The notes beneath the pieces are model-generated. The model was given only the letters and a program-made list of their open reading frames with translations. It did not search any database and had not been told where the DNA came from. From NCBI RefSeq assembly GCF_004360145.1, contig NZ_SAIT01000003.1, positions 1 through 64,000 of the forward strand: a stretch of DNA of 64,000 bases. Reading direction: 5' to 3'. Positions 8,916-18,610 of this stretch are shown piece by piece. This DNA is from Aliiroseovarius marinus (GTDB taxonomy: Bacteria > Pseudomonadota > Alphaproteobacteria > Rhodobacterales > Rhodobacteraceae). The position numbers and the translations under genes are program-made. Within the stretch, counting starts at the first letter, position 1. The number at the start of each line of letters is the position of its first letter.

Positions 8916-8970
8916 TCTTGCCCAAAATACCTCGGGGTGAATGCGCAAAGCGCAGAGGGGCAGCGCCCCT
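8916..8970. repeat. 55-bp intergenic palindromic repeat, copy 2
   Basis: Second copy of the unit at 4141-4195, with palindromic cores GCGCAAAGCGC and GGGGCAGCGCCCC. It lies between tyrS (stop at 9009) and the aminotransferase start (8836), both on the minus strand. Like copy 1, it follows the 3' end of one minus-strand gene and precedes the start of the next. Confidence 0.65.
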
Positions 8971-9008
8971 CAGGCTCACGACGTGAGCCACCGACACCCC
9001 CCGCAGGA

Positions 9009-10262
9009 TCAGCCTTCCAAAACCACCAGCGCGTGACGCTTCTTGCCTGCCGACAGTTTCATCGGCTCGGCCAGATCATCCGCGCCGATCATCCGCATGT
9101 CCGTCAAGGCTTCGTCATTCACCTTGGCGCCGTTTTCCGCGATCAGACGCTTGGCTTCCTTGCCCGATTTCACCAGCCCTGCCTTCACAAACAGCTGAAT
9201 GATCGAGACACCGTCGCCCAGATCGTCGGCAGACAGCGCGACGGTTGGCAGGTCGTCGCCCGTGCCGCCTTTTTCAAACACTTCGCGCGCGGTGGCTTCA
9301 GCCGCCGCCGCAGCCTCGGCGCCATGGGCCAGCGTGGTCACTTCGTTGGCCAAGATGATCTTCGCATCGTTGATCGCCTGACCTTCCAGCGCGCCCAGAC
9401 GATCGCATTCTTCAATGGGCAGCTCAGTGTAAAGCTTCAGGAAGCGGCCCACATCTGCATCCGTCGTGTTGCGCCAGAACTGCCAGAATTCGTACGGCGA
9501 CAGCATGTCGGCGTTCAGCCAAATCGCGCCATTCAAGGACTTGCCCATTTTCTTGCCGTCCGAGGTCGTCAGCAGCGGTGAGGTCAGGCCGAAGATTTGG
9601 CTGTCTAGAACGCGGCGGGTCAGGTCGATCCCGTTCACGATGTTGCCCCACTGGTCCGAGCCACCCATCTGCAAGAGACAGCCATAGCGGCGGTTCAGCT
9701 CGAGAAAGTCATAGGCCTGCAGGATCATGTAGTTGAACTCAAGAAAGCTCAGGCTTTGCTCGCGATCCAGGCGCGATTTCACGCTTTCAAAAGACAGCAT
9801 CCGGTTGACCGAGAAATGCCGGCCAATGTCGCGCAGGAAATCGAGGTAGTTCAGATCGTCCAGCCACTCGGCGTTGTTCAGCATCAGCGCCTTGGTCGGG
9901 CCTTCGCTGTCATAATCGATATAGCTGGCAAACACCTTCTTGATGCCCGCGATGTTGTCGTCGATCTGGTCCGGCGTCAGCAGCGGACGCTCGTCCGCGC
10001 GGAAGGACGGGTCGCCCACCTTGGTCGTACCGCCGCCCATCAGGGTGATCGGCTGGTGGCCAGTCTTTTGCAACCAGCGCAGCATCATGATCTGGATCAG
10101 CGACCCGACATGCAGCGATTTTGCGGTGGCGTCAAAGCCGATATAGGCCGGCACGACACCTTCAACCAAAGCTTCGTCCAGCGATTGATAATCGGTGCAA
10201 TCGGCCAGAAAGCCGCGCTCGATCATCACACGCATGAAGTCGGATTTCGGGTGGTAGGTCAT
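9009..10262 (-). CDS. tyrS: Tyrosyl-tRNA synthetase
   Basis: TyrS (417 residues) attaches tyrosine to tRNA-Tyr. Motifs are [15 protein letters not shown] (class I HIGH-like, here HVGS), [10 protein letters not shown] in the tyrosine pocket and DGKKMGKS (KMSKS-like). A C-terminal S4 RNA-binding domain reads [20 protein letters not shown]. The MTYHPKSDF start at 10262 is preferred. An ATG at 10277 ([10 protein letters not shown]) is possible but has its purine-rich stretch directly against the codon. The long upstream open frame is non-coding. It is divergent from anmK, with promoters expected in the 77-bp gap. Confidence 0.96.
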   Translation of the reverse strand: MTYHPKSDFMRVMIERGFLADCTDYQSLDEALVEGVVPAYIGFDATAKSLHVGSLIQIMMLRWLQKTGHQPITLMGGGTTKVGDPSFRADERPLLTPDQIDDNIAGIKKVFASYIDYDSEGPTKALMLNNAEWLDDLNYLDFLRDIGRHFSVNRMLSFESVKSRLDREQSLSFLEFNYMILQAYDFLELNRRYGCLLQMGGSDQWGNIVNGIDLTRRVLDSQIFGLTSPLLTTSDGKKMGKSLNGAIWLNADMLSPYEFWQFWRNTTDADVGRFLKLYTELPIEECDRLGALEGQAINDAKIILANEVTTLAHGAEAAAAAEATAREVFEKGGTGDDLPTVALSADDLGDGVSIIQLFVKAGLVKSGKEAKRLIAENGAKVNDEALTDMRMIGADDLAEPMKLSAGKKRHALVVLEG

Positions 10263-10339
10263 CGTATTTCGGTCCATCCTATCTTTCGTTGGGCTTCCGT
10301 ATAGACGGGGGCCGCCAAAAGGGAAAGAGCGTGTTGGCG

Positions 10340-11467
10340 ATGGCGGATGAGAATGGGGCGAAGACGGGGCCGATTTGGGCGCTGGGGATGATGTCCGGCA
10401 CCTCACTGGACGGTGTGGACGCAGCCCTTGTTCAGACCGACGGCACCCGCATTCATGCCTTCGGGCCGAGCGCCTATACGGACTACACCGACGCCCAGCG
10501 GGGCAATCTGCGCGCAGCTCTTGGACAGTGGCCGGACGGGCCGGATGTGGCACTCGCCGCGCAGGTCAGCGAAGCCGCGCATATCGCCTTGGCACGGACG
10601 CTGTTGGCAAAGACTTCAGCGGACCTTCTGGGCTATCACGGACAAACGCTGGCCCATGATCCAGAAGGTGGACGTACGCACCAAGCAGGCGATGGGCAGG
10701 TGCTAGCCGATATGCTGCGCGTACCTGTCATCTGGGATTTCCGCAGCGAAGATGTGGCCGAAGGCGGCGAGGGCGCACCGCTTGCCCCTTTCTTCCACCA
10801 TGCCTGCGCGCGGTTCATCGGGGCGGATGCTCCTATAGCGTTCCTGAACCTCGGCGGCGTTGGCAATGTCACATGGGTGGACCCGCGCATCGATGTGCCC
10901 GAGGCACCAAGCGCCTGTATTGCCTTCGACACAGGCCCCGCGAACGCGCCGATCAACGATCTGATGTTGGCGCGGCGCGGTGTGGCTTTGGATCAAGGCG
11001 GCGCATTGGCGCTGTCTGGCCGGTCCGACGAGGGCATCGTGCAGGCCTTCTTGGACCACCCGTATTTCACCCGCCAACCGCCCAAATCGCTCGACCGGGA
11101 CCAGTTTCCAGATCTGCTGCCCGCAGTGGCTGCGCTGTCCGACGCAGATGCCGCCCGCACGCTGGCCGCCTGCGCTGCCGAAGCCGTCGCCCAAGGCATG
11201 ACCCATTGCCCAAGCGCGCCCACACGGCTTTTGGTCACCGGCGGTGGACGCAAGAACGCAGCCATCATGCAGGAACTCTTTGCGCGTCTGTCCGTGCCTG
11301 TGCAGGATATCGACGACACGGGGCTGGACGGAGACATGCTGGAAGCGCAGGCCTTTGCCTATCTTGCTGTACGCGTCGCGCGCGGGCTGCCGACATCGGG
11401 GCCGAGCACGACAGGCGTTGCCGCTCCGGTCGGGGGCGGCAAACTCTCTAACCCCAAAAACAGCTGA
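10340..11467 (+). CDS. anmK: Anhydro-N-acetylmuramic acid kinase
   Basis: AnmK (375 residues) opens and phosphorylates 1,6-anhydro-MurNAc, giving MurNAc-6-phosphate during cell-wall recycling. The signature [17 protein letters not shown] stands at the N-terminus. The nucleotide fold continues with [25 protein letters not shown] and [14 protein letters not shown]. The ATG at 10340 follows a GGGAAAGAG about 10 nt away; a GTG at 10331 is an alternative. It is divergent from tyrS and convergent with the DUF427 gene, only 9 bp between stops, with no clear terminator in that gap. Confidence 0.95.
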   Translation: MADENGAKTGPIWALGMMSGTSLDGVDAALVQTDGTRIHAFGPSAYTDYTDAQRGNLRAALGQWPDGPDVALAAQVSEAAHIALARTLLAKTSADLLGYHGQTLAHDPEGGRTHQAGDGQVLADMLRVPVIWDFRSEDVAEGGEGAPLAPFFHHACARFIGADAPIAFLNLGGVGNVTWVDPRIDVPEAPSACIAFDTGPANAPINDLMLARRGVALDQGGALALSGRSDEGIVQAFLDHPYFTRQPPKSLDRDQFPDLLPAVAALSDADAARTLAACAAEAVAQGMTHCPSAPTRLLVTGGGRKNAAIMQELFARLSVPVQDIDDTGLDGDMLEAQAFAYLAVRVARGLPTSGPSTTGVAAPVGGGKLSNPKNS

Positions 11468-11476
11468 AATACGGGC

Positions 11477-11818
11477 TTAGGTGCGCGCGACGGTGGCCTT
11501 GTCACCATAGAAGGCCACATGGCCCTTGATCTGCTCAAGATCCTCGATCGGGGCGTCATAGGACCAGGCCGCATCCTCGATCACAGTCGATTTCGTCTGG
11601 ATCGAGAAATGCTTCGCCTCGCCCTTGTAGGGGCAAGTGGTGACGGTCGCGCTGTCGTCCAGAAACGCCATCGCGATGTCGCCACGCGGGAAATAGATCA
11701 CAGGCGGCAGATCGCCTTCCTTCACCTCAAGGGCGTCTTGGCTTTCCCCGATCACGGCGCCCCCGGCACGTACGGTCCATTTGCCTTCAGCGGCGCGAAT
11801 GATGATGTTGTCGGTCAT
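11477..11818 (-). CDS. DUF427 domain protein
   Basis: This 113-residue protein of the DUF427 family is small, beta-rich and of unknown biochemical role. The family core is seen as PPVIYFPRGDI, TTCPYKGEAKHFSI and AAWSYDAPIEDLEQIKGHVAFY. No signal peptide or membrane span is visible, so it is probably cytoplasmic. It faces anmK tail to tail and is followed upstream by the M24 peptidase gene on the same strand (61 bp away), but a shared function is not evident. Confidence 0.9.
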   Translation of the reverse strand: MTDNIIIRAAEGKWTVRAGGAVIGESQDALEVKEGDLPPVIYFPRGDIAMAFLDDSATVTTCPYKGEAKHFSIQTKSTVIEDAAWSYDAPIEDLEQIKGHVAFYGDKATVART

Positions 11819-11879
11819 TGATCTTCTTTCCCCGTACGATTTTGCGGCACCCTAACAGATCTTGTGTAAAAAGCGCGTG

Positions 11880-13676
11880 TCAAATTGGCGCGCAAGCACC
11901 TTTCAACCATTGCAACGCAGCGTCAGACACCTGTGACCCCAGCAATTCCAGTGTTTTGGCGTGATAGGCATTCAGCCACGCGCGTTCCTCACCTGACAGC
12001 ATCTCGGTAATCATCAACGAGGTGTCGACGGGCACATATGTAAGTGTTTCAAGGCTCAGCATCTCGCGTTCGCGGTCGCCGCCCGGCGGTGTCGGAGCTT
12101 TCTGCACAACCACAAGGTTTTCCAGCCGAATACCGAAGGCGCCGTTGCGGTAATACCCCGGTTCGTTGGACAGGATCATGCCCGGCAAAAGCTCGGTATC
12201 CGAGATCGGAGAGAACCGCTGCGGCCCTTCATGGACCGACAGATAGGCGCCGACGCCATGCCCGGTGCCGTGATTGAAATCCTGATGCGCAGCCCAAAGA
12301 GGGTAACGTGCGATCGGGTCTAGATCGCGGCCTGTGCGGCCCTTCGGAAAATAGGTACGCGACAAGGCAACCATGCCCTGCAACACACGAGTATAGCAGC
12401 GTTTTTCCTCGTCTCCGATCTCGCCCACGCGCAAGACACGGGTGATGTCCGTCGTGCCATCGCGATACTGCCCACCGCTGTCCAGAACCACCAGATTGCC
12501 GTCTTCCAAGGGGCGGTTCGTATCCTCGGTCACACGGTAATGCATGATTGCGCCATTGGGGCCGGCGCCGGCGATGGTCTCGAACGAGATGTCCATCAGC
12601 GCATTTGTGGCGCGGCGTTTTTCTTCCAACTGTGTGACCAAATCAATCTCGGTCAGGCTGGTCTTGTCGCTGGCCTCAAACCACGCCAGAAACTCGACCA
12701 CCGCAGCCGCATCGCGCAGGTGCGCGGCACGGGCGCCTTTCAGCTCGGTCGGGTTCTTCTGCGCCTTGGGCAGGATCGCGGGATCTTCGGCCCAGTCGAT
12801 CTGGATCCCGGCTTCCGACAAGATTTGCCAGACCGCATAAGGGGCCGACGCACGGTCCACGCGCACCGGGCCGTCCAGACGTTTGAGCGCAGTTTGAAAA
12901 TCGCGGATCGGGTGCAGCGAGACATCCGCATCGAACGGAGCTTCGACCGCCCGGCCATCCGTGGCGAAAAACTGGACCGAAGCATCGTCGCCCAAGATCG
13001 CAAAACCTTGCACCACGGGGATGCAGGGGATGTCGTTGCCCCGGATATTCAGAAGCCACGCAATGCTGTCGGACAGCGTGATGGCGCAGGCCTTCTGACC
13101 CTTAGCCAATAGCTCGTCCGCCAACTCGCCCCGTTTCGCTGCGCTGGATTGCCCTGCGAATTCAAGGGGCTGCTCGATGATCTTGCCGCTGGGTGGGGCA
13201 GGGCGGTCCTCCCAAATCTGGTCGATGAGATTGTCGGTGGGCACCAGCGTGACACCAGTGCCATCCAGAGCTTTCTCGATCCTTTCGATCTCGGATTTCG
13301 TATGCAGCCACGGGTCAAACCCGATCCGCGCTTTGCCCGAGATCTGTTCCTTCAGCCAATCACCCGGCTGAACCTCGGGCCAATCGACAGGTGAGAAAGC
13401 GGTCATATCGGCTTGTTCACGCACCTGAACGCGATAGCGTCCATCCACGAAAACACCAGCCACACTTTTCAGCGCAATGCAGAACCCGGCCGAGCCCGTA
13501 AACCCAGTCAGCCACGCAAGCCGGGCGTCACAGTCCGCAACATACTCACCTTGATGCGCATCCGCGCGCGGCACAAAGAACCCGTCCAATCCTTTCATCC
13601 CCATCGCGCGGCGCAGGCGGTCCAAACGGGCGGCCCCTTTGCTTGGATCGGCGGTGGTGGTGAAGCTCTGGAACAT
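11880..13676 (-). CDS. pepP: M24-family aminopeptidase P
   Basis: The 598-residue metallopeptidase removes N-terminal residues before proline. Two creatinase-like N-terminal domains precede the pita-bread M24 domain. Metal ligands are recognisable in VLDSGGQYRDGTTDITR (two Asp), NHGTGHGVGAYL (His), SNEPGYY (Glu) and IRLENLVVV (Glu). Three-domain forms of about 600 residues match eukaryotic-type XPP and alphaproteobacterial proteins. The ATG at 13676 has a GGAG six bases upstream; the longer frame to 13796 runs through a terminator-like hairpin and is rejected. Cytoplasmic, since no signal is seen. Confidence 0.94.
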   Translation of the reverse strand: MFQSFTTTADPSKGAARLDRLRRAMGMKGLDGFFVPRADAHQGEYVADCDARLAWLTGFTGSAGFCIALKSVAGVFVDGRYRVQVREQADMTAFSPVDWPEVQPGDWLKEQISGKARIGFDPWLHTKSEIERIEKALDGTGVTLVPTDNLIDQIWEDRPAPPSGKIIEQPLEFAGQSSAAKRGELADELLAKGQKACAITLSDSIAWLLNIRGNDIPCIPVVQGFAILGDDASVQFFATDGRAVEAPFDADVSLHPIRDFQTALKRLDGPVRVDRASAPYAVWQILSEAGIQIDWAEDPAILPKAQKNPTELKGARAAHLRDAAAVVEFLAWFEASDKTSLTEIDLVTQLEEKRRATNALMDISFETIAGAGPNGAIMHYRVTEDTNRPLEDGNLVVLDSGGQYRDGTTDITRVLRVGEIGDEEKRCYTRVLQGMVALSRTYFPKGRTGRDLDPIARYPLWAAHQDFNHGTGHGVGAYLSVHEGPQRFSPISDTELLPGMILSNEPGYYRNGAFGIRLENLVVVQKAPTPPGGDREREMLSLETLTYVPVDTSLMITEMLSGEERAWLNAYHAKTLELLGSQVSDAALQWLKGACAPI

Positions 13677-13703
13677 CGAGGTCTCCGAAATCGGTTTGCG
13701 CAC

Positions 13704-13737
13704 TAAAAAACACGCCCGCGGAGGGCGGGCGCGTGTT
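13704..13737 (-). terminator. Rho-independent terminator between cobT and the peptidase gene
   Basis: On the minus strand a stem of AACACGC/GCGTGTT (with a two-base bulge) plus CCGC/GCGG around a 5-nt loop is followed by TTTTTT (bases 13710-13705). It lies about 150 bp after cobT and just upstream of the peptidase ribosome-binding site. It can end cobT transcripts or, if transcribed from a nearer promoter, act in the peptidase leader. Confidence 0.7.
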
Positions 13738-13781
13738 GGGCGCAACATGCCGCGAAACGGGCGCGGTGAAAAGGGGGTAAA

Positions 13782-13821
13782 GCGTTTCGATTTCAACCCT
13801 TCACGGGGGAAAACGAAACGC
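13782..13821. repeat. Inverted repeat (12 bp arms, one mismatch)
   Basis: Arms GCGTTTCG and TTTC on the left (13782-13794) pair with GAAA and CGAAACGC (13809-13821), leaving one A-A mismatch and a 14-nt loop. Its outer half resembles the outer half of the perfect repeat at 13845-13887 (GCGTTT then CGAT), suggesting a related element or the same protein-binding motif. Confidence 0.6.
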
Positions 13822-13844
13822 AGCGCGAGGTATCAATGTGGCGT

Positions 13845-13887
13845 GCGTTTTGCGATAAACCTGTAGCTCAAGTTTATCGCAAAACGC
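13845..13887. repeat. Perfect 16-bp inverted repeat directly after cobT
   Basis: GCGTTTTGCGATAAAC at 13845-13860 is repeated in perfect reverse complement at 13872-13887 around an 11-nt loop. On the cobT strand it begins one base after the stop codon. No T-run follows, so it is not a standard intrinsic terminator. It may stabilise the 3' end of the mRNA, bind a protein, or be a dispersed palindromic element. Confidence 0.85.
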
Positions 13888-13888
13888 T

Positions 13889-15763
13889 TTAGATGGCTTT
13901 CTTGATCCCCATGACGCGGGCACGGGCACGCGGATCGCTGTCGAAAAGCGCGGCAAGCTGTTCGGTGATCGCCCCGGCCAGTTGTTCTGCATCGGTGATC
14001 GTGACGGCGCGTTCATAGTACCTCGTCACGTCATGGCCGATCCCGATGGCCAGAAGCTCGACCTGTTTGCGCTTCTCGACCATCTCGATCACATCGCGCA
14101 GGTGTTTTTCCAGATAATTCGCGGGGTTCACGGACAGAGTTGAATCGTCCACCGGAGCACCATCGGAAATCACCATCAGGATCTTACGCTGCTCGGGCCG
14201 CGCCACGATCCGGCGGTGCGCCCATTCCAGCGCCTCGCCGTCGATGTTTTCCTTCAACAGGCCCTCTTTCATCATCAGGCCCAGATTGTCCCGCGTGCGG
14301 CGCATTGGGGCATCGGCCTGTTTATAGATGATGTGGCGCAGATCGTTCAGACGGCCCGGCTGTTGCGGACGGCCATCGGCGAGCCATTTCTCGCGCGCAA
14401 GGCCACCTTTCCAGGCACGGGTGGTGAAGCCCAGAACCTCGACCTTCACCTGGCAGCGTTCTAGCGTGCGCGACAGAACGTCAGCACAGATCGCCGCGAT
14501 CGAAATCGGGCGTCCGCGCATCGAGCCCGAGTTGTCCAAAAGCAGCGTCACAACCGTGTCACGGAATTCAGTGTCTTTTTCCTGCTTGAAGGACAGGGGC
14601 GTCGTGGGGTTCGCGACCACACGGGCCAGACGGCCTGCGTCCAGAATGCCTTCTTCAAGGTCAAACAGCCACGAACGGTTCTGCTGGGCCTGCAACCGGC
14701 GCTGCAGCTTGTTCGCCAAACGCGACACAGCGCCCTTCAAAGGCTCTAGCTGTTGGTCCAGATAGGCGCGCAGGCGTTCCAACTCGGCAGGCTCGGCCAG
14801 ATCTTCGGCCATGACCTCTTCGTCGTGCTCATTGTGGAAAACCAGATAATCCGGGTCCGCATCCGATGCGGGCTGAGGCGTCGGCGGCTCGGGCGGGGCG
14901 TCCGCGTCAGGCATTTCCGCCTCTTCGCCCACCTCATCCTCGGCCATGTCATCAAGGGTGACCTGCGCCTCGGACGGATCCATCTGCTCGTCTTGCGAGC
15001 GTTCGGGATCGGCGTCAGCCTCTTCTTCGTCCTGAGACTGCTCCGAGTTCGGATCGTCCTGCGCCTCGTCGTCTTCGGGCTGGGCCTCGTCCTCGGTGTC
15101 CTCGTCGTCGGCATCCGGGTCATCGCCCAGCTGGTCGCCATAGCCCAGATCCTCGATGATCTGGCGGGCAAAACGCGAGAACGCCTGCTGATCAGCCAAA
15201 GCGCCGGTCAGGTCGTCCAGATGTTCGCCACATTGCGCTTCGATGAAATCGCGCCACAGACCCATCACGTTGTCGGCAGCCGTGGGCAGATCACGCCCCG
15301 TCGCCAGATGGCGCATTAGGTATCCGGCGGCGACGGGTAGGGGGGCGTCGGCGGCGGCGGTGATCTGGTCATAGCCCAGACGTTCGGCCTCGTGCCCGAT
15401 CTTGGCGTCGATATTGCCCGCTGTTCCTGGCATGTCGCGGGCCCCCAACGCCTCGCAGCGGGCGGTTTCCATCGCGTCATAGATCTCGCGCGCCATGTTG
15501 CCCGCGGGGGCGTATTTCGCAAAGGTCGCTTCGTCGTGATAGCGCAGCTTCATGGCATAGGCATCCGCCGTGCCACGGGCCAACAACACCTCGTCCTTGG
15601 TCATCCGCCGCGTGACCTGAGGCAGGCGCATCGCGTCGCGGCTAACACCCGAGGGGTCCACCGTAAAGCTGACCGACAGCTCTGGCTCGTCGGCAAGCGT
15701 CTTCGTCGCCTCAGCCAGCGCTTTCTTGAACGGATCAGCGGGGTTATCGGTGGGTTTTTTCAT
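13889..15763 (-). CDS. cobT: Cobaltochelatase subunit CobT
   Basis: CobT (624 residues) forms with CobS the AAA+ chaperone-like part that works with CobN to insert cobalt into hydrogenobyrinic acid a,c-diamide in aerobic B12 synthesis. An N-terminal helical domain (1-205) is followed by a very acidic linker, about 211-290. The C-terminal von Willebrand A domain has the MIDAS motif LLLDNSGSM (D410, S412, S414). cobS lies 153 bp upstream on the same strand. cobN is not in the window. The acidic linker yields long open frames on the other strand that are artefacts. Confidence 0.96.
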   Translation of the reverse strand: MKKPTDNPADPFKKALAEATKTLADEPELSVSFTVDPSGVSRDAMRLPQVTRRMTKDEVLLARGTADAYAMKLRYHDEATFAKYAPAGNMAREIYDAMETARCEALGARDMPGTAGNIDAKIGHEAERLGYDQITAAADAPLPVAAGYLMRHLATGRDLPTAADNVMGLWRDFIEAQCGEHLDDLTGALADQQAFSRFARQIIEDLGYGDQLGDDPDADDEDTEDEAQPEDDEAQDDPNSEQSQDEEEADADPERSQDEQMDPSEAQVTLDDMAEDEVGEEAEMPDADAPPEPPTPQPASDADPDYLVFHNEHDEEVMAEDLAEPAELERLRAYLDQQLEPLKGAVSRLANKLQRRLQAQQNRSWLFDLEEGILDAGRLARVVANPTTPLSFKQEKDTEFRDTVVTLLLDNSGSMRGRPISIAAICADVLSRTLERCQVKVEVLGFTTRAWKGGLAREKWLADGRPQQPGRLNDLRHIIYKQADAPMRRTRDNLGLMMKEGLLKENIDGEALEWAHRRIVARPEQRKILMVISDGAPVDDSTLSVNPANYLEKHLRDVIEMVEKRKQVELLAIGIGHDVTRYYERAVTITDAEQLAGAITEQLAALFDSDPRARARVMGIKKAI

Positions 15764-15841
15764 TCTATTGGCCTATCGATCCACGGTTCAACGCGTCATC
15801 GCGATGAGGGCGGTGAAGACCCGCGGGGTGGCGCGTAAGCG

Positions 15842-15887
15842 CCGCCCCATGGGGGCGGGTCGGCGCTGCCCGGTCTGTCGACCGGGC
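15842..15887. repeat. Two adjacent GC-rich hairpins between cobS and cobT
   Basis: CCGCCCC/GGGGCGG (arms 15842-15848 and 15852-15858, loop 3) and GCCCGGT/ACCGGGC (15868-15874 and 15881-15887, loop 6) stand side by side in the 153-bp cobS-cobT gap. Neither has a T-run on the minus strand. They could slow RNA decay or modulate the CobS:CobT ratio; this is inference. Confidence 0.5.
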
Positions 15888-15916
15888 GGTGCAATCTGAT
15901 ATCAATCGCTTGGAAG

Positions 15917-16903
15917 TCACCCCAAGCTCATGCTCACCGCGCTCTCTGGCAGTTCCTCGTCGAAGCAACGCTGATAGAACTCAGCCACGATCTGGCGCTC
16001 CAGCTCGTCGCATTTGTTCAGGAACGACAGGCGGAAGGCATAGCCGACCGAGCGGAAGATGGATGCGTTTTGCGCCCAGTTGATCACGGTTCGCGGGCTC
16101 ATCACCGTCGACAGATCGCCGTTCATGAAGGCCGTGCGGGTCAGGTCCGCAACGGTGACCATCTGGCTGACGGTCTGGCGACCGGACTCGGTGTTCAGGA
16201 ACGGGTTCTTCGCCAGCACGATGTTGGTTTCCGCGTCGTGCGACAGATAGTTCAAAGTGGCGACCAGCGACCAGCGGTCCATCTGGGCTTGGTTGATCTG
16301 CTGCACGCCGTGATACAGCCCCGTTGTGTCGCCCAGACCCACGGTGTTCGCGGTGGCAAACAGGCGGAAGGACGGGTGGGGGGTGATGACCTCGTTCTGG
16401 TCCAGAAGGGTCAGCTTGCCGTCATGTTCCAACACACGCTGGATGACGAACATCACGTCCGCACGACCCGCATCGTATTCGTCGAACACAATGGCCGTGG
16501 GGTTGCGCAAAGCCCAAGGCAGAATGCCTTCCTGAAACTCGGTCACCTGCATGCCGTCTTTCAGCTTGATGGCATCCTTACCGATCAGGTCAATCCGGCT
16601 GATGTGGCTATCAAGGTTCACACGCACGGCGGGCCAGTTCAGACGAGCCGCAACCTGTTCGATATGGGTCGATTTACCCGTCCCGTGATAGCCCTGAACC
16701 ATCACCCGGCGGTTGTGCGAGAAGCCCGCCAGAATGGCCAGCGTTGTGTCCGGATCGAACTTATAGGTGCTGTCGATTTCCGGCACGCGGTCGGTGCGCT
16801 CGGCAAAGCCCTTCACGATCATATCGCTGTCGATGCCGAAAACCTCGCGCACCGAAATATCTTCGGTCGGTTTCGCGTTCATATCCAGAGTGCCGTCTGC
16901 CAT
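15917..16903 (-). CDS. cobS: Cobaltochelatase AAA+ subunit CobS
   Basis: CobS (328 residues) is the MoxR-like AAA+ ATPase of the CobNST cobalt chelatase. Walker A is [11 protein letters not shown] (residues 71-79 core), Walker B is AIVFDEYD (about 137-144), and sensor 1 is FRLFATANT. The extra N-terminal region (1-50) is typical of CobS. The ATG at 16903 has an AGGA nine bases upstream; Met8 is an alternative. It precedes cobT in the same direction, and the J-domain gene lies 247 bp further upstream on the same strand. Confidence 0.96.
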   Translation of the reverse strand: MADGTLDMNAKPTEDISVREVFGIDSDMIVKGFAERTDRVPEIDSTYKFDPDTTLAILAGFSHNRRVMVQGYHGTGKSTHIEQVAARLNWPAVRVNLDSHISRIDLIGKDAIKLKDGMQVTEFQEGILPWALRNPTAIVFDEYDAGRADVMFVIQRVLEHDGKLTLLDQNEVITPHPSFRLFATANTVGLGDTTGLYHGVQQINQAQMDRWSLVATLNYLSHDAETNIVLAKNPFLNTESGRQTVSQMVTVADLTRTAFMNGDLSTVMSPRTVINWAQNASIFRSVGYAFRLSFLNKCDELERQIVAEFYQRCFDEELPESAVSMSLG

Positions 16904-17150
16904 GTGGAGGATCCTTCTGCCGCGCGCCCCATTGCGCGCTCATATCTAGTGTTACGGACGTGATGCCCGATGTGGATCACTCGTGCAAGGGGAAGCGGGG
17001 GGAAAAGCTGACGCTGGGCAAAGCTGGCCCTAATGACGTTGCGTGTCTGGTCTGACCGTTTGGTCAAAAAATCAGCTTTTGAAGAGGGCGGTTGCGCCCC
17101 CTTTAAGTTGTTTGAGTATGGCTATCACGCGGGATAGGCCCAGCTAGCGC

Positions 17151-17777
17151 TTACTTGAAGCTACGGCTTTCCTTGATCTGATCCCAGGCCCAGCGAACCT
17201 CTTGCAGTTGCTCTTCCTGCGACCGGTCACCACCGTTCATATCCGGGTGCAGCACCTTGATCAGCTTCTTATAGGACTTGCGGATCTCGGCCTTGGTCCA
17301 GTGATCCTTGGCTTCCAGAATGTCGATTGCGCGGCGTTCCGTGGGCGGCAACTTGCGGGTGCCGGTGATCGACTTGCCGGGGTTCTGCGTGGCGTTGGCG
17401 CCCAGAACCTGATGCGGGTCGTCCACGCCCAGACGGGCCCAAGCGCGCTGTTCGTCCTTGGTTCCGAAGGGCTTGGTTTCGCGTTCCCATACGCGGTCCT
17501 TGTCAGCCTGTTCGTTCATCTCTTCTTCGGTGGCACCGTCAAAGAAATTCCACTTGAGGTTATACTCGCGCACATGCTCCTTACAGAACCATTTGAACTC
17601 GTCCAAATGATCGGGCGAGCGGGGCGCGCGGTACTGGCCGGCCTCATTGCAGCCGGGGTGTTCGCACACACGTTTCGAAGTCTCGAACGCACCAGACATC
17701 CCACGCTTGCCGCGCGGATTGCGTTTCTTGGCCGCAGAGACCGACATGTCAAAACCAAAAGGATCGTCGTTGGGCAT
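17151..17777 (-). CDS. J-domain protein with N-terminal Cys/His cluster
   Basis: The 208-residue protein carries a C-terminal J-domain, with the essential HPD at 177-179 in KVLHPDMNGGD and helix II basic residues KSYKKLIK just before it. J-domains recruit DnaK-type chaperones. The N-terminal part has CEHPGC (C38, C43) and CKEH (C65, H68), a possible metal-binding site. No Gly/Phe region or standard DnaJ zinc domain is present, so it is a dedicated co-chaperone rather than DnaJ. Its conserved place beside cobS/cobT and bolA in this family hints at work on metal-cofactor proteins, but the client is unknown. Confidence 0.85.
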   Translation of the reverse strand: MPNDDPFGFDMSVSAAKKRNPRGKRGMSGAFETSKRVCEHPGCNEAGQYRAPRSPDHLDEFKWFCKEHVREYNLKWNFFDGATEEEMNEQADKDRVWERETKPFGTKDEQRAWARLGVDDPHQVLGANATQNPGKSITGTRKLPPTERRAIDILEAKDHWTKAEIRKSYKKLIKVLHPDMNGGDRSQEEQLQEVRWAWDQIKESRSFK

Positions 17778-17853
17778 CTTATTCTACTCTTTTCGACTCG
17801 GACCCGAGAGTTTAGTGCTTTTTCACCGGGATTGAAGAGGGAACGGACAAGAA

Positions 17854-18111
17854 ATGAACAGATCAGAACGAATTCATCAGGCGCTGAACGCGGTGTTTGC
17901 CCCGGAACATCTTGAAGTCATTGATGAAAGCGAACAGCATCGCGGTCACGCCGGGTATCAAGACGGTGGTGAAAGCCATTTTCGCGTGATCATCCGTGCG
18001 CCACAATTCGCCGATATGTCCCGGATCGCGCGCCATCGCGCCGTGCACAAAGCTCTAGGCGCAGATCTGGTGTCCGAGATCCACGCCCTGGCGCTTGAAA
18101 TCTCCGGCTAA
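17854..18111 (+). CDS. bolA: BolA-family protein
   Basis: This is a BolA fold of 85 residues, of the type that partners monothiol glutaredoxins in iron-sulfur handling. The family core is visible: HLEVIDESEQHRGH, then SHFRVIIRAPQF and a helix with RHRAVHKALG. The His of HRGH and the HR pair are positions used for cluster binding in Grx-BolA complexes. It is divergent from the J-domain gene across 76 bp and ends 6 bp from the convergent DUF4177 gene. A GGGAACGGACAAGAA precedes the ATG. Confidence 0.94.
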   Translation: MNRSERIHQALNAVFAPEHLEVIDESEQHRGHAGYQDGGESHFRVIIRAPQFADMSRIARHRAVHKALGADLVSEIHALALEISG

Positions 18112-18117
18112 ACAGGC

Positions 18118-18510
18118 TTAGCGGTCGTCGCGGTCAACGCTGGGGGCCGCATCGCTGGGGTCGTTCGCCTCTGTGGCGGACGGCAAGCTTGGCGCGTTGT
18201 TTTCCTCGGTGTCCTCGTCGGCGACCGCCGTCACGGCAGCGAAATCTGCATCTGCGGCTTGTTCGTCGGTCCGATCTTCGGCGGGGCGGCGGAAGACCAG
18301 CATGTTCTGATACACGGTGGTGCGCCCCGTCAGGCCCGAGCGCTCTTCGCTGGGCAGCGTATCGGTGCGCAGATATTCCCAGCCTTCTGCACTGGCCTCG
18401 TTCAGGACCTCTTGAATGGCAAGGGCGAAACGGGCCTCGGATCCTTTGACGCCACGGGCTTTCTTGCCTTTGCGCGGGGCGGGGATCACTTGGTATTCGT
18501 AGATCGTCAT
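18118..18510 (-). CDS. DUF4177 domain protein
   Basis: The N-terminal 75 residues fit the small DUF4177 family: MTIYEYQVIPAPRKG, LNEASAEGWEYLRTDTLP and a NMLVFRR end strand. The function is unknown. A C-terminal tail (about 78-130) rich in Asp, Glu, Ala, Ser and Pro is low-complexity and probably disordered. No signal peptide is visible. It is convergent with bolA, with nearly touching stops. Confidence 0.83.
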   Translation of the reverse strand: MTIYEYQVIPAPRKGKKARGVKGSEARFALAIQEVLNEASAEGWEYLRTDTLPSEERSGLTGRTTVYQNMLVFRRPAEDRTDEQAADADFAAVTAVADEDTEENNAPSLPSATEANDPSDAAPSVDRDDR

Positions 18511-18610
18511 GGACTGACCTTTTCAATTTGTCCGGCTTTAGGCCGTATAAACGGTTTTCGGCCTAGGGGCCAAGAGGGGGATGCGTGGGTGGCGGATTGC
18601 CCCTGTCTGG

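Noticed and set aside
14753-15319. Hydrophobic Leu/Val/Arg-rich 188-codon frame opposite cobT
   Set aside because: It is the reverse complement of the acidic CobT linker (Asp/Glu codons read as Val/Leu/Phe), not a membrane protein.
17042-17110. Possible terminator between the J-domain gene and cobS
   Set aside because: A GGGGGCG/CGCCCTC stem exists on the minus strand but the T-run is about 14 nt downstream, too far for a confident call.
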